Below are positions 44,174 to 53,166 of a stretch of DNA of 64,000 bases, piece after piece (position 1 is the stretch's first letter; each line of letters starts with the position of its first letter). Origin of the DNA: Mesorhizobium sp. (GTDB lineage: Bacteria > Pseudomonadota > Alphaproteobacteria > Rhizobiales > Rhizobiaceae); assembly GCA_004017275.1 (NCBI GenBank), contig SAKE01000023.1, positions 1 to 64,000 of the forward strand, written 5' to 3'. A model generated the notes under the pieces. The model saw only the letters and a program-made list of their open reading frames with translations, ran no database searches and was not told the DNA's origin. The translations under genes were made by a program, and so were the position numbers.

Positions 44174-44512
44174 ATGAAAATCGTGATGGCAATCATCAAG
44201 CCGTTCAAGCTCGACGAGGTACGCGAAGCGCTTACCGCCGTCGGCATCCAGGGCCTGACCGTCACCGAAGTCAAAGGCTACGGGCGTCAGAAAGGGCATA
44301 CGGAAATCTATCGCGGGGCGGAATACGCGGTCAGCTTCCTGCCGAAGATCAAGATTGAAGTCGCGGTCAGTGCCGACATGGTCGACAAGGCCGTTGAAGC
44401 CATCACCGCCGCCGCCAAGACCGGCCAGATCGGCGACGGCAAGATCTTCGTTTTCGGCATCGATCAGGCGGTACGCATCCGCACCGGCGAAACAGACACC
44501 GACGCGCTCTGA
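44174..44512 (+). CDS. glnK: Nitrogen regulatory protein P-II
   Basis: This 112-residue P-II signal protein begins MKIVMAIIKPFKLDEV. The T-loop reads KGYGRQKGHTEIYRGAEY with uridylylation site Tyr51; GDGKIFVFGI near the C-terminus binds nucleotide. Because amtB follows, this is the GlnK-type paralogue, which blocks AmtB when nitrogen is plentiful. Confidence 0.95.
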   Translation: MKIVMAIIKPFKLDEVREALTAVGIQGLTVTEVKGYGRQKGHTEIYRGAEYAVSFLPKIKIEVAVSADMVDKAVEAITAAAKTGQIGDGKIFVFGIDQAVRIRTGETDTDAL

Positions 44513-44543
44513 GCGGCGAACACGTATTCCAATGGAGAGTTCA

Positions 44544-45965
44544 ATGAATATTCCTTCCACCTTGAAGTCAGTGGCGCGCTCCGCGTTGCTGGGCTCGTTC
44601 GCACTCGGAGCATTGGGCACGGTCGCCGCATTCGCCCAGGAAGCGGCTCCCGCCGCGGCCGCAGCAGCGCCAGCTTTCACCGTCGACAAGGGCGACACCA
44701 CGTGGATGATGATTTCCACCGTTCTGGTGCTGTTGATGACGGTTCCCGGTCTTGCGCTTTTCTACGGCGGCCTGGTTCGCAGCAAGAACATGCTGTCGGT
44801 GCTGATGCAGGTTTTCACCATCACCAGCGTGGTCATGATCATCTGGGTTTTCTACGGCTACAGCCTCGCCTTCACCCCGGGCAACGCCTTCGTCGGCGGC
44901 CTTTCCAAGATGTTTCTCTCCGGTGTCGATGTGACGACGCTGTCGGAAACCTTTACCAAGGGTGTCGCCATTCCTGAGCTGGTGTTCGTCGTCTTCCAGA
45001 TGACCTTCGCCTGCATCACGCCGGCCCTGATCGTCGGCGCCTTCGCCGAACGCGTCAAATTTTCCGCTTTGATCCTGTTCGTCATCCTGTGGGTCACGTT
45101 CATCTACTTCCCGATCGCGCACATGGTCTGGTTCTGGGGCGGCCCGAGCGCTTACACAGATCCGACCGGCCTCATCTTCAGCTTCGGCGCCATCGACTTC
45201 GCCGGCGGCACGGTCGTTCATATCAATGCGGGCATAGCCGGCCTCGTCGGCGCGCTCATGATCGGCAAGCGCAACGGCTACAAGAAGGATCTCATGGCGC
45301 CGCACTCGATGACGCTGACCATGGTCGGTGCTTCGTTGCTGTGGGTCGGCTGGTTTGGCTTCAACGCCGGTTCGAACCTTGAAGCGAACGCCTATGCGGT
45401 GCTGGCCATGATCAACACCTTCGTCGCCACGGCGGCGGCGGCGGTCACCTGGATCGTGCTTGAATCGCTGTTGCGTGGCAAAGCCTCCATGCTTGGTGCT
45501 GTTTCGGGCGCGGTGACCGGCCTCGTCGCCGTCACACCCGCTGCCGGCTTTGCCGGCCCGATGGGCGCCATCGTGCTCGGCATCGTCGCCACTTTCGTTT
45601 GCTACTTCTTCGTCTCCGTAGTGAAGAATGCGTTCAACTACGACGACAGCCTTGATGTCTTCGGCGTCCACTGCATCGGCGGCATCATCGGCGCACTCGG
45701 CACAGGCATCCTGGTCAATCCGGCCCTCGGTGGCGCCGGCATCGTCGACTATTCGACGGCCAACTTTGCTGCCGGCTATGCCGGCACGGCCACCCAGCTC
45801 CTGGCGCAGGCCAAGGGTGTCCTGGTGACCCTCCTATGGTCGGGTATCGGCAGCGCCATCCTCTACAAGATCGTGGACATGATCATCGGCCTGCGTCCGA
45901 CGGCCGACGCAGAGCGCGAAGGCCTCGACCTCACCTCGCATGGCGAAGCGGCCTATCACTCATAA
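44544..45965 (+). CDS. amtB: Ammonium transporter
   Basis: This 473-residue protein has a signal peptide ending in AFAQ and about 11 membrane segments. The Amt signature is clear: DTTWMMISTVLVLLMTVPGLALFYGGLVRSKN split over the first segment, and the pore histidine regions GGTVVHINAG and DVFGVHCIGG. The ATG at 44544 has GGAG upstream at 44534-44537. It follows glnK by 31 bp in the usual glnK-amtB operon. Confidence 0.96.
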   Translation: MNIPSTLKSVARSALLGSFALGALGTVAAFAQEAAPAAAAAAPAFTVDKGDTTWMMISTVLVLLMTVPGLALFYGGLVRSKNMLSVLMQVFTITSVVMIIWVFYGYSLAFTPGNAFVGGLSKMFLSGVDVTTLSETFTKGVAIPELVFVVFQMTFACITPALIVGAFAERVKFSALILFVILWVTFIYFPIAHMVWFWGGPSAYTDPTGLIFSFGAIDFAGGTVVHINAGIAGLVGALMIGKRNGYKKDLMAPHSMTLTMVGASLLWVGWFGFNAGSNLEANAYAVLAMINTFVATAAAAVTWIVLESLLRGKASMLGAVSGAVTGLVAVTPAAGFAGPMGAIVLGIVATFVCYFFVSVVKNAFNYDDSLDVFGVHCIGGIIGALGTGILVNPALGGAGIVDYSTANFAAGYAGTATQLLAQAKGVLVTLLWSGIGSAILYKIVDMIIGLRPTADAEREGLDLTSHGEAAYHS

Positions 45966-46041
45966 GCCCTATGCGAGGCGGCCTCGGCCGCCCCGCATTC
46001 TCCTATCCCGTCGTGACACTCCCGAAAGGAGTTCACGCATT

Positions 46042-46072
46042 GAGGCCCGGATCACCTCCGGGCCTCCTTTTT
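46042..46072 (+). terminator. Rho-independent terminator of glnK-amtB
   Basis: GAGGCCCGGA (46042-46051) and TCCGGGCCTC (46057-46066) form a perfect 10-bp stem with a TCACC loop, followed by CTTTTT. It lies 77 bp after the amtB stop. Confidence 0.93.
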
Positions 46073-46221
46073 GGCAAACCGTTCCGGCAATGCCGGACTT
46101 CGCGCAATCACGTTCGCGTGATCGGGATTTTTGAGGAAACATCGACCACATCGGTTCCGAACTGTGGGGAGCGGTCGTCGTTCTGACGCTCGTGCCAAAC
46201 AACAGGGGAGGAAACCGTCTT

Positions 46222-46497
46222 ATGAACCTCAGGAATATCTGCCTCGGAGCGCTTGCTCTTGCCATGGTCAGCGGCACGGCATTTGCCGGCGCTCTGGACG
46301 AGCCTGACAACATGGCGCCCTTCTTCACGGATTCCAGCATGAAAACCATGAAGCCGATGGCGGACTTCAAGACAGCCTTCATGGCCATGCCGATGGAAAA
46401 GCAGGAAGCGATGAAGAAGGAATGCCAGGATGCGGCGATGAGCAAGCCGCATGCGGAATTCTGCGCCAATGTGCAGGCGCTCGGCGGCGCCAACTGA
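46222..46497 (+). CDS. Small secreted Met-rich protein
   Basis: This 91-residue protein has a signal peptide (ICLGALALAMVSGTAFA). The mature part is rich in Met and Lys (SSMKTMKPMADFKTAFMAMP) with two cysteines (KKECQDA and EFCANV) that probably form a disulfide. No family is recognised; metal binding by Met is conceivable but unproven. GGGGAGG precedes the ATG and a terminator follows. Confidence 0.7.
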   Translation: MNLRNICLGALALAMVSGTAFAGALDEPDNMAPFFTDSSMKTMKPMADFKTAFMAMPMEKQEAMKKECQDAAMSKPHAEFCANVQALGGAN

Positions 46498-46505
46498 TTT
46501 GCCGC

Positions 46506-46530
46506 GATCGGGCCGAGGCCTGATCTTTTG
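46506..46530 (+). terminator. Rho-independent terminator after the small secreted protein
   Basis: GATCGGGC (46506-46513) pairs with GCCTGATC (46518-46525) with one G-T wobble and a CGAG loop, followed by TTTT. It lies 8 bp past the stop. Confidence 0.8.
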
Positions 46531-46764
46531 TTGCCGACAACGATGGTGGGCATACAGGCCCGCCATTGTTTCGTCCTGCGACAGCGCTGTCACCTTCTGG
46601 GTCGCTGTTCTCTGACGGCAAGCGGCTCAACCGGTGGTAACGAGGTTTGATCGTCTCAACCCCTTATAGTTAATGCGCCCTTAACCTTCCCGCCGATAGT
46701 CTCAGACCCGAATCTGCCGGAGTGCGCCATGCACCCGGCTAGTCCATGACAGACGGGGAAGAGC

Positions 46765-49425
46765 ATGCGTTCAGGGGCTTCAGCACCGCTCGCGCTGGCC
46801 GATACGGGGCACGGCATCCAGGCGTTTGCACGGCGGCAGGTCGGGCGGCTGGTCGGTGCCGGGCTGTTCCTGGCTGTAGCCTTCGGCGTGGCCAGCCTTG
46901 CCACCTGGAACGTCGCCGATCCGAGTTTCTCCCACGCGACGAACAACACCGTCACCAATGCCATGGGCTATGCGGGTGCGGTGTTCTCCGACCTGGCCAT
47001 GCAGTTCTTTGGCCTCGCCGCCGTCGCCGCCCTGGTTCCGGCCGTCATCTGGGGGTTCCTGCTGTTTTCCGCGCGTGGTGTCGACAGACTGCCCAAACGC
47101 GGGCTGTCCTGGTTCGGCTTCGCACTGCTGGCCGCGGCAATGGCCGGCTGCGTCGTGCCGCCCAAGACCTGGCCGCTGCCCACCGGCCTTGGCGGCGTGT
47201 TCGGCGACATGGTGCTGAAGATCCCCAGCGTCGTCATCGGCGGCTATCCGACCGGGCTGATCGCCAGCATCATCGCCATCCTGCTGGCCGCACCCGCGTT
47301 GTGGCTGTTCGCGCACGGCTCGGCGCTGATCGGACGCAAGAACGGCTTCGCTGTAATGGAGGACGAGCCTGCCGTCGATCCGCGCGAGGACGATCTTTTG
47401 TTCGACAATGACGAGGACGAAGGCGACGAGGGCATCCTGGCGCTCGGGGCAATTACTCATTGGTGGCTCTCGTTCCGCGCCTGGATGCACCGCCGCGCCG
47501 TGCGCCGCAGACAGGAGCGGGACGAGTTCGAGCCGGAGATGGAGCAGCGCTCCACCGCCTGGCGGCGCGCCGCCGAACGGGTCGAATCGGCCGAGTTCGC
47601 CGAGCAGCGGATGAGTCAGGCTGGCCGCGCGCGCGTCGAGCCGGAATTCTTCGCCGCCATGGTCAATGACCGCAGCGTCTCGCTCGACCCGGACGACGCC
47701 GATATCTTCGACGTCGACGACGACATGGATTTCGAGCAGGACGAGCCCGCCATCCAGCGACGCGCCGCGCCAACCGCCAAGGTTCAGCCGTTCCGCTCCG
47801 ATGCCGCGACCCGCGTCGAGGCGCCGGCACCGCGTCCAGCTCCCGGCGCCCGTGTGCAGCGCGAAGCACAGACATCGCTGATCGGCTCGGAAAAGTTCGA
47901 AATGCCGTCGCTGCATTTCCTCTCCGAACCGAAGAATGTGGTGCGCGACGCCAGCCTGTCCAAGGATGCGCTGGAGCAGAACGCGCGCCTGCTCGAAGGC
48001 GTGCTGGAGGATTTCGGCGTCAAGGGCGAGATCATCGCCGTCCGTCCGGGTCCCGTCGTCACCCTCTATGAACTCGAACCGGCGCCCGGCATCAAATCGT
48101 CACGCGTCATCGGCCTGTCCGACGACATTGCCCGCTCGATGAGCGCCATCGCCTGCCGCGTCGCCGTGGTACCCGGCCGCAACGCCATCGGCATCGAACT
48201 GCCGAACGCCAAGCGCGAGACCGTCTATCTCCGAGAGATACTGGCCAGCCGTGACTTCGAGACGACGAAGGCCAAGCTGGCGCTGGCGCTGGGCAAGACC
48301 ATCAATGGCGAGGCGGTCATCGTCGACATCGCCAAGATGCCGCACGTGCTGGTCGCCGGCACCACCGGCTCGGGCAAGTCGGTCGCCATCAACACCATGA
48401 TCCTGTCGCTGCTCTACCGGCTGACGCCGCAGGATTGCCGGCTGATCATGATCGATCCGAAGATGCTGGAACTCTCGGTCTATGACGGCATCCCGCATCT
48501 GCTCACGCCCGTTGTCACTGATCCGAAGAAGGCGGTGGTGGCGCTAAAATGGACCGTGCGCGAGATGGAGGACCGCTACCGCAAGATGTCCAAGGTCGGC
48601 GTGCGCAACATCGACGGCTTCAATGCCCGTGTCAGCCAGGCCGACAAGAAGGGCGAAAAGATCTCGCGCACCGTGCAAACCGGCTTCGACCGCCAGACCG
48701 GCGAGGCGATCTACGAGACCGAGAACCTCGATCTCGAGCCGATGCCCTATATCGTCGTCATCATCGACGAGATGGCCGACCTGATGATGGTCGCCGGCAA
48801 GGACATCGAGGGTGCCGTGCAGCGCCTGGCGCAGATGGCGCGCGCCGCAGGCATCCACGTCATCATGGCGACGCAGCGCCCGTCGGTCGACGTCATCACC
48901 GGCACCATCAAAGCCAATTTCCCGACCCGCATCTCCTTCCAGGTGACGTCGAAGATCGACAGCCGCACCATTCTGGGCGAGCAGGGCGCCGAGCAGCTGC
49001 TCGGCATGGGCGACATGCTCTACATGGCCGGCGGCGGCCGAATTCAGCGCGTGCACGGTCCGTTCGTCGCCGATGAGGAGGTCGAGAAGATCGTCGCGCA
49101 TCTGAAGCTGCAGGGCGTGCCGGAATATCTCGACGCCATCACCGAGGACGACGGCGAGGACGACGACGAGCCGTCGGGCAAGGGTGGTTCCGGCGGTGGC
49201 GGCAACAGCAATTTCGAGGATTCCGACGATCCGTACGATCAGGCGGTTTCCGTGGTGCTGCGCGACGGCAAGGCCTCGACCAGCTATATCCAGCGCCGGC
49301 TGGGCATCGGCTACAACCGCGCCGCCTCGATCATCGAGAAGATGGAGAAGGAAGGTATCGTCGGCCCGGCCAACCATGCTGGCAAGCGCGAGATCCTGGT
49401 GCCGACCGAAGAGGACAAGTTCTGA
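46765..49425 (+). CDS. ftsK: DNA translocase FtsK
   Basis: FtsK pumps the terminal chromosome regions through the closing septum and activates Xer recombination. The 886-residue protein has four membrane segments in the first 195 residues, a charged linker, the motor with Walker A GTTGSGKS (about 532-539) and Walker B VVIIDEMADLMMV, ATQRPSVDVITG, and a C-terminal winged-helix gamma domain (STSYIQRRLGIGYNRAASIIEKME) that reads KOPS sites. A Gly/Ser/Asp spacer precedes gamma. xerC is also in this window. Confidence 0.96.
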   Translation: MRSGASAPLALADTGHGIQAFARRQVGRLVGAGLFLAVAFGVASLATWNVADPSFSHATNNTVTNAMGYAGAVFSDLAMQFFGLAAVAALVPAVIWGFLLFSARGVDRLPKRGLSWFGFALLAAAMAGCVVPPKTWPLPTGLGGVFGDMVLKIPSVVIGGYPTGLIASIIAILLAAPALWLFAHGSALIGRKNGFAVMEDEPAVDPREDDLLFDNDEDEGDEGILALGAITHWWLSFRAWMHRRAVRRRQERDEFEPEMEQRSTAWRRAAERVESAEFAEQRMSQAGRARVEPEFFAAMVNDRSVSLDPDDADIFDVDDDMDFEQDEPAIQRRAAPTAKVQPFRSDAATRVEAPAPRPAPGARVQREAQTSLIGSEKFEMPSLHFLSEPKNVVRDASLSKDALEQNARLLEGVLEDFGVKGEIIAVRPGPVVTLYELEPAPGIKSSRVIGLSDDIARSMSAIACRVAVVPGRNAIGIELPNAKRETVYLREILASRDFETTKAKLALALGKTINGEAVIVDIAKMPHVLVAGTTGSGKSVAINTMILSLLYRLTPQDCRLIMIDPKMLELSVYDGIPHLLTPVVTDPKKAVVALKWTVREMEDRYRKMSKVGVRNIDGFNARVSQADKKGEKISRTVQTGFDRQTGEAIYETENLDLEPMPYIVVIIDEMADLMMVAGKDIEGAVQRLAQMARAAGIHVIMATQRPSVDVITGTIKANFPTRISFQVTSKIDSRTILGEQGAEQLLGMGDMLYMAGGGRIQRVHGPFVADEEVEKIVAHLKLQGVPEYLDAITEDDGEDDDEPSGKGGSGGGGNSNFEDSDDPYDQAVSVVLRDGKASTSYIQRRLGIGYNRAASIIEKMEKEGIVGPANHAGKREILVPTEEDKF

Positions 49426-49562
49426 CCAGAAGGCCTGACCCTTGTGACATCCCGGTCCGGCAACCTTGAACCTTTCAAGGCGTTGAAGCGACCGAGGGGC
49501 GCGTGACCCGCCAAATTTCAGCCTAACTGGGGGTCCAAGCACCAGAACGACTCAGAAATCAG

Positions 49563-50261
49563 ATGAGAGTGACCGACATGAAAAATGATCTTTCAGCGCT
49601 CAGCAAATTTGCTCCCTCCCGGCGTCAGTTGCTGGGCCTCGGCCTGGCGTTTGCAGGGGCGGCGGCCTTCAACGCGGTGCCCGGCTTCCAGGTGCTGGCT
49701 TCGGCGCAGGCGGCCGTGCCGGCGGCGGCACAGAAGATCGCCGATCACTTTTCCTCGGTGAAGTCGATGAGCGGCGAATTCGTGCAGTTCGGCCCGAAGG
49801 GCGAGCAGACCGGCGGCAAGTTCTTCCTCGAACGGCCGGGCAAGATCCGCTTCAACTATGACGGCTCTTCGAACTTCCGGGTGATTTCAGATGGTCAGTC
49901 GGTGGTCATCCTCAACAAGAGGCTCAACACGTCCGATCTCTATCCGCTGTCGAAGACGCCTCTGAAGCTGCTGCTCGACAACAGGATCGATCTCTCCGGC
50001 GACCGTGTCAAAAGCGTCAAGCAAGAGGATGACCTCACCACCATCCAGCTCGCCGACAAATCGGTGTTCGGCAATTCGAAGATCACCATGATGTTCGATC
50101 CGAAAACCTTTGATTTGCGGCAGTGGACGATCACCGACGCGCAGGGCAAAGATACAACGGTGATGATCTTCAACACCAAGGAAGGCGTCAGCTTCGCGCC
50201 GGACACTTTCGCCATCGACTACACGGCGAACCGCGAGCTCAACACCAACAAGGCACGCTAG
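49563..50261 (+). CDS. lolA: Outer-membrane lipoprotein carrier protein LolA family
   Basis: LolA ferries lipoproteins across the periplasm. The 232-residue protein has the LolA domain from about residue 55 (IADHFSSVKSMSGEFVQFGP, GKFFLERPGKIRFNYDG, then LYPLSKTPLKLLLDN). The N-terminal signal contains a twin-arginine-like SRRQLLGLGLAFAGAAAF, which is unusual for LolA. The start may instead be the ATG at 49578 (MKNDLSALSK). Confidence 0.88.
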   Translation: MRVTDMKNDLSALSKFAPSRRQLLGLGLAFAGAAAFNAVPGFQVLASAQAAVPAAAQKIADHFSSVKSMSGEFVQFGPKGEQTGGKFFLERPGKIRFNYDGSSNFRVISDGQSVVILNKRLNTSDLYPLSKTPLKLLLDNRIDLSGDRVKSVKQEDDLTTIQLADKSVFGNSKITMMFDPKTFDLRQWTITDAQGKDTTVMIFNTKEGVSFAPDTFAIDYTANRELNTNKAR

Positions 50262-50432
50262 CTTCAAACGCTTCAATAGCTGTGGAAAGCACCGGGCCGT
50301 GCCTCGCCGCGCGTTGCCCGGCTTGTCTTTGCGGCGTGCGGCTGGCAGTTTCCCGGACTGACTCCGTCAAAAGGCGTCCTCACCGTCAGAGCCCATCGGT
50401 TCTGGCCGGCTGCACGCTGTCCTGGATTGCCA

Positions 50433-51239
50433 ATGTCCTTTTCCATCGCCACCTGGAACATCAACTCCGTTCGCCTGCGCATGCCGATCGTCGAGCGTCT
50501 GCTCGTCGAGCATGCGCCTGACGTGCTGTGCCTGCAGGAAACCAAGGTTCCAGACGAGCTGTTTCCCGAAAAGGCCTTCCGCAAGCTCGGCTACGAGCAC
50601 ATCGCCTTCCATGGCCAGAAGGGCTATCACGGCGTCGCGACCGTGGCGCGGCGGCCGATCGAATTGGTCGAGAAGCGCCGCTTCTGCGAAATCGAGGACA
50701 GCCGCCACCTCTCGGTGACGGTTCGGGCCGGCGGCAAGACGATCCTGCTGCACAATTTCTACGTTCCGGCGGGCGGCGACGAACCGGATCCCGTCATCAA
50801 CAGGAAGTTCAAGCACAAGCTCGATTTCGTCGCCGAGATGAACGCCATCCGGGCCGAGCATGACGAGGTGTCAGCCTCGGTGCTGGTCGGCGACCTCAAC
50901 ATCGCGCCGCTCGAACACGACGTCTGGTCGCACAAGCAGTTGCTCAACGTAGTCAGTCACACGCCGGTCGAGACGGAGAATTTCGAAGCGATGCGTCTCG
51001 CCGGCAATTGGGTCGACCTGATGCGGCTCAACGTGCCGCATGAGCAGAAGCTCTACACATGGTGGAGCTATCGCGCGCAAGATTGGGAAGCGTCCAACCG
51101 CGGCCGGCGGCTCGACCATGTCTGGTCGTCACCGAACCTGGTGCCCAGCTTTTCCGGCTACGAGATCCTGCGCCCCGCGCGCGGCTGGGAGCGCCCGTCG
51201 GACCATGTGCCTGTCATCGCTCGGTTCGATCTGGATTAG
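50433..51239 (+). CDS. xth: Exodeoxyribonuclease III
   Basis: This 268-residue AP endonuclease/3'-exonuclease acts in base excision repair. It has the EEP-fold motifs ATWNINSVR, CLQETKV with the metal-binding Glu, VGDLNIAP, RRLDHVWSS and the final SDHVPV with the catalytic His. The ATG at 50433 is preferred to the TTG two codons earlier. Confidence 0.95.
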   Translation: MSFSIATWNINSVRLRMPIVERLLVEHAPDVLCLQETKVPDELFPEKAFRKLGYEHIAFHGQKGYHGVATVARRPIELVEKRRFCEIEDSRHLSVTVRAGGKTILLHNFYVPAGGDEPDPVINRKFKHKLDFVAEMNAIRAEHDEVSASVLVGDLNIAPLEHDVWSHKQLLNVVSHTPVETENFEAMRLAGNWVDLMRLNVPHEQKLYTWWSYRAQDWEASNRGRRLDHVWSSPNLVPSFSGYEILRPARGWERPSDHVPVIARFDLD

Positions 51240-51296
51240 GTGCGTCGATATTCAGGTGAGGCCGGCCTGACGCCGCAGCCGAACAAATTCAAACGA

Positions 51297-51340
51297 TGTG
51301 CTTCAAGTCTTGGTTTTGCGCATGTCGTTGTCCCAAGACT
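51297..51340. repeat. Short palindromic repeat (CATGTCG family), partial copy 3
   Basis: TGTGCTTCAAGTCTTGGTTTTGCGCATGTCGTTGTCCCAAGAC resembles the left part of the element at 32684-32750 (split here as GTGCTTCAAGTCTTG, GCGCATGTCGTTG and TCCCAA). The right half is missing. The glycosyltransferase reading frame ends inside it, so its last residues (about DNDMRKTKT) derive from the repeat. Confidence 0.6.
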
Positions 51341-52379
51341 GCTGCGGGGACTGGCCTGCCGCGCGATCCGGCAGATAGGGATGGTCGCGGCGGCGCGTCG
51401 CCAGCATGCGCTTGACCGCTTCGATGATTGTCGGCGCCGGGACATTGGCAACCAGGCCGGTTGGGCTTGCATAGCGGGACTCGATCACGTCGACGCAGTT
51501 CGAGAGCGGCCGCCAACGGGCCATATTGGCGCCGCCACTGACGATAACCATCGGTGTCATCACGGTCGCCATGAGATGTGCCGTGCCGCCTTCGGCGCCG
51601 ATGTAAAGATCGGCAAACTCTCCGAGCGCCAGCAGAACATCGCTGACATCGACGCCCTCGACCGTGCCGGAATCGACGAGCCGCAGCTTCGGCACGCGTT
51701 GAGCCAGTTCAGCCATATCAGGGCCATCGCCCGGGGTTTTCACATAGAGAAGATTTGCCCCGTCCGCGATCATGCTGTCGGATATCGCGACAACCTGATC
51801 GGCCGTCATGCGTTTGCCGCCATCGCCATGTGCCGCGATGACGATCAATGGAGCATGCTTGCCATCCGCCAGGCCTCTGGCCACCGCCCGCGCGGCCGGG
51901 GTGGGCTCCAGCCGATGGTCGAAAGGCAATCGTTTTGCCGCAAGACGCTCTATGAGGCGGTGGTAGCGCCACGCATTGTGCTCGGGGCGTGCCTCGGGCC
52001 TTTGGCCCGGGCGCCAGGAAAGAGCGAAAGCCGGGAAGTTCGCTTCGTAGGCGACGCCGCGACCGAGCAGCGACACCGATGCCTGAAGCAGCCAACGCAC
52101 CGAGATGCGGAAATCGACAACGGCCAATCGCCCCTTGCCCTTGCGGTGGCTGGCCACCAGGTGCGCCAGAGGCGTCCGGACATTGATGGTATCGACCAAG
52201 TGGCCGGCATGGCGGCTAAGGACATGTTCAAGGGTCGACGGCCCGGTGGTTCCGTAGACGATGAAACTGTTGGGGAATGCCGTTCTGGCGGCGCGCAAAG
52301 CCGGAATCCGGATCAATCCGTCGCCGAAAGCGTCATTCCGCGAATATAAGATAATCGTCTCGTACCGAGCTGGCAGCAT
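51303..52379 (-). CDS. Glycosyltransferase family 9 (heptosyltransferase-like)
   Basis: This 358-residue protein begins YETIILYSRNDAFGDGLIRIPALRA, the GT9 N-terminal Gly/Asp motif, and has a C-terminal nucleotide-sugar region with ADLYIGAEGGTAHLMATVMTPMVIVSGG. GT9 enzymes add heptose or related sugars to lipopolysaccharide core. The acceptor here is unknown. It stands alone, and its 3' end runs into a repeat remnant. Confidence 0.82.
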   Translation of the reverse strand: MLPARYETIILYSRNDAFGDGLIRIPALRAARTAFPNSFIVYGTTGPSTLEHVLSRHAGHLVDTINVRTPLAHLVASHRKGKGRLAVVDFRISVRWLLQASVSLLGRGVAYEANFPAFALSWRPGQRPEARPEHNAWRYHRLIERLAAKRLPFDHRLEPTPAARAVARGLADGKHAPLIVIAAHGDGGKRMTADQVVAISDSMIADGANLLYVKTPGDGPDMAELAQRVPKLRLVDSGTVEGVDVSDVLLALGEFADLYIGAEGGTAHLMATVMTPMVIVSGGANMARWRPLSNCVDVIESRYASPTGLVANVPAPTIIEAVKRMLATRRRDHPYLPDRAAGQSPQQSWDNDMRKTKT

Positions 52380-52512
52380 GCCTCGCTCCCCCCAAGGAGC
52401 TTGGTGGTGGCGGTGCCTCTACGCCGCCCGCCTTCGAGGTTCTGTAGGATTTCACCTCTAGCCTGTCAACGAAGCTCGCCGCTCAGGTTCGCGCCGCAGA
52501 ATGGCCAAGCCG

Positions 52513-52605
52513 TCAGCGTTTTTCCCACTCCGGCCGCAGCTGCGCCATGACCAGCTCGTCGCGATGCACACCTTTGAAAACGCGCTGCCTCAGCCCGAGA
52601 AGCGT
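52513..52605 (-). pseudogene. C-terminal remnant of a GNAT-like acetyltransferase gene
   Basis: A minus-strand frame ending in TGA at 52513-52515 reads GLRQRVFKGVHRDELVMAQL followed by RPEWEKR. This resembles the last helix and strand of GNAT acetyltransferases (LGF..., then DELVMA and R/L-P). No start or N-terminal domain is present; the frame meets the end of the cNMP-binding gene in another frame. It is likely a leftover after a deletion fused the two loci. The assignment rests on about 27 residues. Confidence 0.45.
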
Positions 52606-53045
52606 GGCGCCAGTTCCTCGATGCGGCGGATCATCGCCTGAAATTCCTCGGAGATGCGCTGGTGGAGCTTGACCGCGACCTCGGGGTATTCCTCCAGGAT
52701 GCGGCGGAACATCTTGCGGCTGAGCCTTATCACTTCCGAATCGATTTCGGCCGATGCGCTGGTCAGCCGGTTGGTGTCGGCGATCAATGCCAGTTCGCTC
52801 AGGATCGTGCCAGGGCCTGCCGTGCCTATCGGGATGCGTTCGCCATTCTGCTCCCGGTAGAGCACGATGCGCCCGGAAACCACGATATAGGCGGAATCGG
52901 CCTCGTCGTCCTCGCGGTAAAGCTTGTGGTTGGCAATCAGCCGGGTGTTCTCGGCGCCAAAGGCGAGCAGGCGCAACTGTTCCTGCGTGAAGCCCTCGAA
53001 GAGCCTCACGGCCGACAGGATGCGGATGTCGTCATCCAACGCCAT
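52590..53045 (-). CDS. Cyclic nucleotide-binding domain protein
   Basis: This 151-residue protein is a single cNMP-binding beta-roll (VRLFEGFTQEQLRLLAFGAE, YREDDEADSAYIVVSGRIVL, GPGTILSELALIADTNRLTSASAE) with a C-terminal helix. It has no DNA-binding domain, so it differs from Crp/Fnr regulators. The typical RTA of the phosphate-binding cassette is not exact (NRLTSA), so ligand binding is uncertain. Its 3' end overlaps the GNAT remnant. Confidence 0.8.
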   Translation of the reverse strand: MALDDDIRILSAVRLFEGFTQEQLRLLAFGAENTRLIANHKLYREDDEADSAYIVVSGRIVLYREQNGERIPIGTAGPGTILSELALIADTNRLTSASAEIDSEVIRLSRKMFRRILEEYPEVAVKLHQRISEEFQAMIRRIEELAPRFSG

Positions 53046-53166
53046 CTAGCTGTGTCCCCGAACGGTCAGTCCAATCCCTCCTATACGGGCAGATCCCAGA
53101 AATCCCCTCCAACTGGATCGTACCCGAAAGCGACCCCGCCCGACCGCTCATTGGAAAATGAAATGT

